Assembly: GCA_034007705.1 (NCBI GenBank)
Contig: JAVEQK010000041.1
Coordinates: 1 to 18,090 of the forward strand
Reading direction: 5' to 3'
Source of the DNA: UBA10518 sp022837185
Lineage (GTDB): Bacteria; Desulfobacterota; Desulfobulbia; Desulfobulbales; Desulfobulbaceae
DNA: 18,090 bases
Under the pieces are notes generated by a model that worked only from the letters and a program-made list of their open reading frames with translations, did not search any database and was not told where the DNA came from. Numbering within the stretch: the first letter of the stretch is position 1; every line of letters starts with the position of its first letter. The translations under genes were made by a program, and so were the position numbers. Shown here piece by piece: positions 13,755 through 18,090 of this stretch.

Positions 13755-13904
13755 TGCCCCGGAGGGGCGGATGAGGGGAATGCGGCTGTCGCCGGGGTTC
13801 GCTTGGGCGAACGGTACGAGGTTCGCGGTATAAGGTTCGAGGTTTCCAGCTTGGAGCTTTCAGCTCGCTCCAGACTGCCAACTGCCGACTGCCAACTGCC
13901 AACT
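13755..13904. repeat. Mosaic repeat cluster 3, right of the gap
   Basis: The 21-base GC-rich block (13755-13775) is followed by the hairpin GTTCGC-TTGG-GCGAAC (13797-13812), which has the same stem as 13521-13536. Next comes GTATAAGGTTC, the reverse complement of part of GAACCTTATACCG left of the gap. A 7-bp CTGCC(A/G)A array follows at 13872-13903. No gene is supported. Confidence 0.8.
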
Positions 13905-14094
13905 CATGAATAACATAGCGGTAGATCAGGCAGATAGGATGCAGGAAGCACGGCACGCCAAAAGACCCCTTGACATTACTGCAATCAGGATTCGATCCCG
14001 ATAGGTGCAAATTTTCCTCAACCAGCGCAGGAAATATCTCATCAAAATCGAAATCGAACTCCCTGTCACCACACCAGGTCGGGTGCGCAAACAT
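13905..14094 (-). pseudogene. Possible 5' fragment of a gene that runs into the repeats
   Basis: On the minus strand an ATG at 14094 is preceded at 5 nt by a textbook AGGAGG. It opens a frame with MFAHPTWCGD, an acidic FDFDFDEIFPALVEEN stretch and about 64 codons in total. Near 13905 the frame enters a 7-bp repeat array without a stop and then reaches the gap. The acidic stretch coincides with element B, of which a degraded copy lies at 8119-8175. It may be a gene truncated by repeat insertion, a mobile small ORF, or chance. I do not recognise the protein. Confidence 0.25.
13979..14066. repeat. Intergenic element B, copy 2
   Basis: GGATTCGATCCC at 13988-13999 and the AATATCTCATC...AATCGAA block at 14033-14059 match copy 1 at 8119-8175, with a spacer about 15 nt longer. 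It overlaps the doubtful leftward frame that starts at 14094. Orientation is the same as copy 1. Confidence 0.55.
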
Positions 14095-14116
14095 GTTCTC
14101 CTCCTCATTCTTCCCC

Positions 14117-14242
14117 GCAGCGCGGGGTGGGGCGCTGCCGACTGCCGACTCCCGCGCCGGCCGGGTATGAGGAGACAGAGGCCGGAGGGACTGAAGGCAA
14201 AAGTTTGCAGCATATCAATCGGGAAGCGGGAAGCGGGAAGAA
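14117..14242. repeat. Last repeat modules before the trp-side genes
   Basis: A perfect stem GCAGCGC...GCGCTGC lies at 14117-14138, followed by a short CTGCCGA array (14136-14150). After about 70 nt of unremarkable sequence comes a different 7-bp tandem, GGGAAGC twice then GGGAAGA (14221-14241). These close the 1-kb repeat region that began at 13233. Confidence 0.65.
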
Positions 14243-14256
14243 ATGGAGATGATTAA

Positions 14257-14280
14257 TTCATCATTTTCGTCTATGATGAA
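14257..14280 (+). promoter_or_regulatory. Perfect 8-bp inverted repeat upstream of the unrecognised gene
   Basis: TTCATCAT (14257-14264) and ATGATGAA (14273-14280) flank an 8-nt spacer, about 40 nt before the likely start codon at 14319. This could be an operator for a dimeric regulator or an mRNA hairpin in the leader. No Trp-codon-rich leader peptide typical of trp attenuation is seen next to it. Confidence 0.35.
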
Positions 14281-14318
14281 AAGCCGCTCTTCGCGGGGTG
14301 GAACTCTTCCAGGAAGGC

Positions 14319-15953
14319 ATGATCGAATCAGCGATGCAGACCAGCTTTGACAATGTCCCGTTCAGGACCTCGGTGACGCCGGAGGGGAAATTCCTCGTGG
14401 CCGTACATCGCCCGTCCTTTGAGGTCGCCAATCTGCGGGAGCATGATCAGTTTGCCGTTCTCGGGTACGGTCCGGACGGCACCGCCAGGGACAACCGGGG
14501 GAATTTTCCCGAGGGCGATGTGCGGGTCGGTGATGCCAGGCCCATCTATGAAATACCCAACGCCTTTCCGTTCCGGGGAGCGACCTATATCGACTCCGGC
14601 TGGGCCGACGCGCGGGCCGGGAACCCGGGCTCCATCGGGCTCCCCCCGTCCTCCGAGTGTTCCCTGCGCCGGGCGCTGTCCTCTTTTGCAGCCGGGAAGG
14701 ATTTCAAATCCGTTCTTTCGGAACTGCCCCTTCAGGTTCTCTACACCCTGGCTGCCTGCTCGACCGATCCGGACGAACTGGTCCTGCTGGCTGATTTCTG
14801 CTGCCGGTTTGAGTATGACCAGGCAGGCCGGCCCAGGGGGCTGCTGTACCACCGGGACAGAGACGGGAGGCTGCGGCCCGGGACCATTGATTTCGAACTG
14901 TTTGAAGCCGTGGCCAACAACCCTTTCCTCCCGGATCCCTACAAGGAGGTCATGGTGCTGCGGCCCGGAGCACAGGGGGACAGCGAAATCGTCGGCGACT
15001 GGTCCGGGGACGGCAGCCGCGTGGCTGAATACCTGCGGGCCAACAGCTACATCCCCTGGGGGCATTACGCCTCCAACATGGCCAGCGACGCGGTCCGCTA
15101 CCGCACCGCCGACCTGACGGAAGAGGATATGCGGGGTCTGCGCCACCTTTACTATCAGCGGGTCTATGTCGCCCTGGCGGCGAAAGCGGGTCTGGAAGTC
15201 CCGGTCCGGCGCCGCCGCCTGACCGCGGCGGAACTGGAGGAACTGCGCCGGAACATCGTCCGCTCTACCGCCGGGACCGTTCGGGGGGAGGCCACCCTGT
15301 GGGGCTGGAACTACGGCTACGATCTTTCCGGCTCCGGCTACCGCCTGCACGCCTCGCACCAGATGATCCACCAGCAGTATGCCCTGGTGCCGGAAAGCGT
15401 GGCTGCCGCCGACGGGGAGACGGTCATGCCGGCGTTCGGCATCGGCGATCTGGCTGCCGACACGGTCGACCGTTACCGCCGCGCCACCGGCAGTGATTTT
15501 TTCCGGGACCTGCTGGCCGCGGTGCGCAGCAACACCAGGACCGACGGCGGCGGGGGGGAGCACAATCTGGTTGTCTGGGAGGACGAAAACGTGCTACTCT
15601 TTGTTCCCAAGGCGCAGGTTTCCCAGTGGGAGCTGCAGCTCCTGGTCATCGCCGATGCCGGCGCCGGTCCCGTGGGCAATGTGGTCGAGGCGGACGAAAA
15701 GGTCCGCCGGTCCCTGGACCGCGGCATCCTGACCGCCCAGCGCATATATGCCGGTCTCAACGCCCGGATGGTGACCTCCATCGAGCTGCCCAAGCGGCTG
15801 GGCGCGGCCAACGGCCAGCGGCTGCTCTACTCCTTCCTGCCGAAGCTGCCCTGGAGCATGGGCGGCCTCAGCGAGGCCCAGCTCCGTTTCATCTGCGGCC
15901 ACTACCCGGAGGACTTTGCCGCCTGCTGCCGCCAACAGTTAACTAGGAGTTGA
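14319..15953 (+). CDS. Unrecognised protein, possible GalT/HIT-superfamily relative, upstream of trpBA
   Basis: I do not firmly recognise this 544-residue soluble protein. The C-terminal half resembles galactose-1-phosphate uridylyltransferase-like (HIT superfamily) proteins in pattern. WGWNYGYDLSGSG then RLHASHQMIHQQYALVP (about 338-368) recalls the N-G...AGAS-HPHxQ-xxALP block, but with H354, H357 and H361 in an unusual H-x2-HQ-x2-HQQ spacing. VVWEDENVLLFVPKAQVSQWELQLL (about 437-461) recalls the ENE...VPFW strand pair. YSFLPKL...FICGHYPEDFAACCR recalls the C-terminal strand and helix. The N-terminal half has no motif I know. I see no signal peptide or membrane segments. The start is the ATG at 14319 with AGGAAGG just upstream; a GTG at 14298 and an ATG at 14334 are alternatives. 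trpB starts 15 nt after the stop, so the two are probably cotranscribed. Confidence 0.7.
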   Translation: MIESAMQTSFDNVPFRTSVTPEGKFLVAVHRPSFEVANLREHDQFAVLGYGPDGTARDNRGNFPEGDVRVGDARPIYEIPNAFPFRGATYIDSGWADARAGNPGSIGLPPSSECSLRRALSSFAAGKDFKSVLSELPLQVLYTLAACSTDPDELVLLADFCCRFEYDQAGRPRGLLYHRDRDGRLRPGTIDFELFEAVANNPFLPDPYKEVMVLRPGAQGDSEIVGDWSGDGSRVAEYLRANSYIPWGHYASNMASDAVRYRTADLTEEDMRGLRHLYYQRVYVALAAKAGLEVPVRRRRLTAAELEELRRNIVRSTAGTVRGEATLWGWNYGYDLSGSGYRLHASHQMIHQQYALVPESVAAADGETVMPAFGIGDLAADTVDRYRRATGSDFFRDLLAAVRSNTRTDGGGGEHNLVVWEDENVLLFVPKAQVSQWELQLLVIADAGAGPVGNVVEADEKVRRSLDRGILTAQRIYAGLNARMVTSIELPKRLGAANGQRLLYSFLPKLPWSMGGLSEAQLRFICGHYPEDFAACCRQQLTRS

Positions 15954-15968
15954 AAACAACACGCCATT

Positions 15969-17246
15969 ATGAAGCAGCCAGTGTACAGAAAAGGGTATTT
16001 CGGGAGGTGGGGCGGCGCTTTCATCCCCGAGATCCTGCATGAGACCTTTGTCGAGCTCAATCTCGCCTACGAACGGGCCCGGAGCGACGAATCGTTCTGG
16101 AGGGAATATGTCCACCTGATGGCCAATTATTCCTGCCGGCCGACCCCGCTCACCTTCGCGGAAAACCTGACCAGGCGCTTCGGCGGCGCCAGGATTTTCA
16201 TCAAGCGGGAGGACCTCAACCATACGGGGGCCCACAAGGCCAACAATGTCATGGGGCAGGGGCTGCTGGTCAGGCGGATGGGCAAGAAAAGGGTGATCGC
16301 CGAGACCGGGGCCGGGCAGCACGGGGTGGCAACGGCCACCATGGCCGCCCGCTTCGGCTTCGACTGCACCATCTACATGGGCGAGGAGGACGTCCTCCGC
16401 CAGCGTCCCAACGTTTTCTGGATGGAAAAGCTCGGGGCCGAGGTGGTGACGGTCACCGACGGCGCCAGGACCCTGAAGGACGCCATCAACGAGGCCTTTC
16501 GCGACTGGGCCGCCCGGATGGATGACACCCACTACGTTCTGGGCACGGTCTGCGGGCCGCACCCCTTTCCCGACATGGTGGCCTGGTTCCAGTCCATCAT
16601 CGGCCAGGAGGCCCGGGCCCAGATCATGGAGCAGCACGGGGCCATGCCGGCCGCGGTCTATGCCTGCGTCGGCGGGGGCTCCAATGCCATGGGCATTTTC
16701 CAGGGCTTCCAGAACGAGGCCGGGGTGGAGCTGGTGGGCGTGGAGGCGGGCGGCAAGGGCATCGACACCGACCAGCACGCCTCCCGCATGAGCGGCAGCC
16801 GGGCCGCGGCCGGAGTGGCCCAGGGCTACAAGTCCCTGTTCCTGCAGGATGAGGACGGCCAGATGCTCGACACCCATTCCATCGCCGCCGGACTCGACTA
16901 TGTGGGCATTTCCCCCATTCTCGCCGATCTCGGAGACAGCGGCCGGGTCCGCTTCGAATCAGCCACCGACCGGGAGGTGCTGGAAGCGTTGGAGCTGACC
17001 ATGCGCACCGAAGGCATCATCCCGGCCCTGGAGTCGGCCCACGCCTTTGTTCAGGCCTTCAAGGACGCACCGAAATTTTCACCCGAAGACGCCATCATCA
17101 TCAACATGTCCGGCCGGGGCGACAAGGATATCTTCACCATCGCCCACTCGTTTGACGACCCCTCCTGGAAGCGGTTCATCATCGACCGGGGGGACGAGTA
17201 CCGTCAATCCTTCGGGGACGCGAAACATCCCGGCAATAAGGATTGA
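15969..17246 (+). CDS. trpB: Tryptophan synthase beta subunit
   Basis: This 425-residue PLP enzyme joins indole and serine to make tryptophan in the cytoplasm. The cofactor lysine is K90 in HTGAHKANN, the catalytic glutamate is E112 in AETGAGQHG, and the phosphate-binding loop is GGGSNAMGIF. GVEAGGKG, LQDEDGQ, THSIAAGLDY, TEGIIPALESAHA and SGRGDKD (ending at 387) follow in order, as in TrpB1-type enzymes. About 38 residues continue after GRGDKD, where many TrpB proteins end within about 10-15; this tail (IAHSFDD...FIIDRGDEYRQSFGD) is unusual. It begins 15 nt after the preceding gene, has no good ribosome-binding site of its own, and is followed by trpA after 85 nt. Confidence 0.95.
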   Translation: MKQPVYRKGYFGRWGGAFIPEILHETFVELNLAYERARSDESFWREYVHLMANYSCRPTPLTFAENLTRRFGGARIFIKREDLNHTGAHKANNVMGQGLLVRRMGKKRVIAETGAGQHGVATATMAARFGFDCTIYMGEEDVLRQRPNVFWMEKLGAEVVTVTDGARTLKDAINEAFRDWAARMDDTHYVLGTVCGPHPFPDMVAWFQSIIGQEARAQIMEQHGAMPAAVYACVGGGSNAMGIFQGFQNEAGVELVGVEAGGKGIDTDQHASRMSGSRAAAGVAQGYKSLFLQDEDGQMLDTHSIAAGLDYVGISPILADLGDSGRVRFESATDREVLEALELTMRTEGIIPALESAHAFVQAFKDAPKFSPEDAIIINMSGRGDKDIFTIAHSFDDPSWKRFIIDRGDEYRQSFGDAKHPGNKD

Positions 17247-17331
17247 ACACGAAGGGCGGCGAAACTTCACCCTGAACCGCCGGCGGCGGAATACCCCGGC
17301 GGAGGGACCATTATCCGGAGAAGAACCTGGC

Positions 17332-18090
17332 ATGAACCTTACTTCCGATATCCGACAGCGGCTGCAGCACAGGCCGGTCCTGCTGATGACCCACCTGGTG
17401 CTGGGCTACCCCTCCCTCGACATCAACCGCCGGGTGATCCGGCAGATGGCTGAAAACGGCGTGGACTGCATCGAGCTGCAGATCCCGTTTTCCGAACCCA
17501 TGGCCGACGGGCCGGTCATTCTCAAGGCCAACCAAACGGCCCTGGCCGGCGGCATCCGGGTGGCCGACTGCCTGGCCTTTGCCGGGGAGGTGGTCCGGGA
17601 GTTTCCGGGGGTCAACTTTTTCTTCATGACCTATTACAACATCGTTTTCCGGTACGGCGAGGAGGCCTTTATCAAACGCGCCGTCCAGATCGGCGTCAAG
17701 GGGCTCATTATCCCCGACCTGCCCCCCGAGGAGGGTGCGTCCTGCCTGCGCCTGTGCCGGGAGCACCAAATCGCCCCGATCATGTTCTTCACCCCGACCA
17801 GCACCGACGAGCGGATGCGCGAGGTGGCCCGCCACGGGGACGGTTTCATTTACTGCGTGGCGAGAAAAGGGGTGACCGGCAGCAAAACAACCATGGACGA
17901 CACCCTTGCCGGTCATCTCGCCCGCTACCGGGCGGCCACCGATCTCCCCCTGGCCGTAGGCTTCGGCATCGCCGGCCGGGAGGACGTGGCCATGCTCGAG
18001 GGCCGGGCGGACATGGCGGTCATCGGCACCGCCACCATCAAACTGGTGGACAGGGAGGGACCGGAAGCGGTCGGCCCGTTCATCACCGGG
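17332..18090 (+). CDS. trpA: Tryptophan synthase alpha subunit (3' end beyond window)
   Basis: 253 codons are open to the right edge, so the last 10-20 residues are probably missing. The TIM-barrel enzyme cleaves indole-3-glycerol phosphate and channels indole to TrpB. The catalytic acids are present: E48 in CIELQIPFSEP and D59 in MADGPVI. Other family marks are FFMTYYNIVFRYG, GLIIPDLPPEE, FFTPTSTDER and GVTG. Several conserved blocks are altered: the usual LSRAGVTG reads CVARKGVTG, the GSAIV phosphate-site motif reads GTATI, and the early AGDPS reads LGYPS. It is a divergent but probably functional TrpA. The ATG at 17332 follows GGAG about 11 nt upstream. Confidence 0.92.
   Translation, partial: MNLTSDIRQRLQHRPVLLMTHLVLGYPSLDINRRVIRQMAENGVDCIELQIPFSEPMADGPVILKANQTALAGGIRVADCLAFAGEVVREFPGVNFFFMTYYNIVFRYGEEAFIKRAVQIGVKGLIIPDLPPEEGASCLRLCREHQIAPIMFFTPTSTDERMREVARHGDGFIYCVARKGVTGSKTTMDDTLAGHLARYRAATDLPLAVGFGIAGREDVAMLEGRADMAVIGTATIKLVDREGPEAVGPFITG

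Noticed and set aside
13500..13913. Open frames spanning the N gap
   Set aside because: They are open only because unknown bases cannot supply stops; the flanks are repeats.
13905..14003. Rightward 32-codon ORF beginning ATGAATAACATAGCG
   Set aside because: No ribosome-binding site beyond repeat sequence, no recognisable motif, and it opposes the better-supported leftward start at 14094.
15954..15968. Trp attenuator or leader peptide before trpB
   Set aside because: The 15-nt spacer has no Trp codons or hairpin; trpB appears simply to follow the upstream gene.

Overview
The window is a high-GC bacterial chromosome segment from a draft or metagenome assembly; one scaffold gap of exactly 100 N lies at 13655-13754. 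The gene set suggests a Gram-negative anaerobe or facultative anaerobe, perhaps Desulfobacterota (former Deltaproteobacteria). It has an MCE/Mla-type envelope lipid transporter, a lipoprotein with a PqiC-like domain, a single-cytochrome-b succinate:quinone reductase (sdhCAB) and a PflX-like radical SAM protein. It also has short modular intergenic repeats of a kind I associate with that group. The taxonomic placement is inference only. I see no phage, transposase, CRISPR, tRNA or rRNA genes.

Layout. 77-1420 (-) encodes a short RelA/SpoT-like protein whose hydrolase (HD) motif is destroyed while the synthetase residues remain. 1743-5277 (-) is a compact four-gene operon: MlaE permease with a fused N-terminal STAS-like region, MlaF ATPase, MlaD/MCE protein and a PqiC-like lipoprotein. 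5632-6772 (+) holds a YkgJ-type cysteine-cluster protein, a mini rubrerythrin-like protein and the ribosome-rescue factor ArfB; the last two overlap by 4 nt. 6782-8025 (-) holds a DUF5329-like exported protein and an upstream YafD-like endonuclease/exonuclease/phosphatase-fold protein with a lipoprotein signal. 8346-12190 (-) is the succinate:quinone reductase operon sdhC-VOC-sdhA-sdhB, with a glyoxalase-fold (GLOD5-like) gene inserted between cytochrome and flavoprotein. 12264-13232 (+) is a divergent PflX-type radical SAM gene. 13233-14297 is about 1 kb of mosaic repeats, including the gap. 14319-15953 (+) is a large unrecognised protein, possibly GalT/HIT-like, followed by trpB (15969-17246) and trpA (17332 to the right edge, incomplete).

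The genes fall into separate functional modules: stringent-response signalling, outer-membrane lipid traffic, ribosome rescue and redox protection, succinate/fumarate electron transfer, and the last steps of tryptophan synthesis. The most striking non-genic structure is the repeat system. The longer intergenic spaces from 5.3 kb rightward are built from recombined small modules: 7-bp tandem arrays, GC-rich palindromes and AT-rich blocks. Two near-identical copies of one composite, about 110 bp each, lie in inverted orientation at 8216-8325 and 13273-13381 and bracket the sdh operon plus the radical SAM gene. The assembly gap sits inside the densest repeat cluster.

The points I would look at first are the VOC gene embedded in the sdh operon, the HD-dead RSH enzyme without a C-terminal regulatory region, the inverted repeats flanking sdh, and the uncharacterised gene in front of trpBA.
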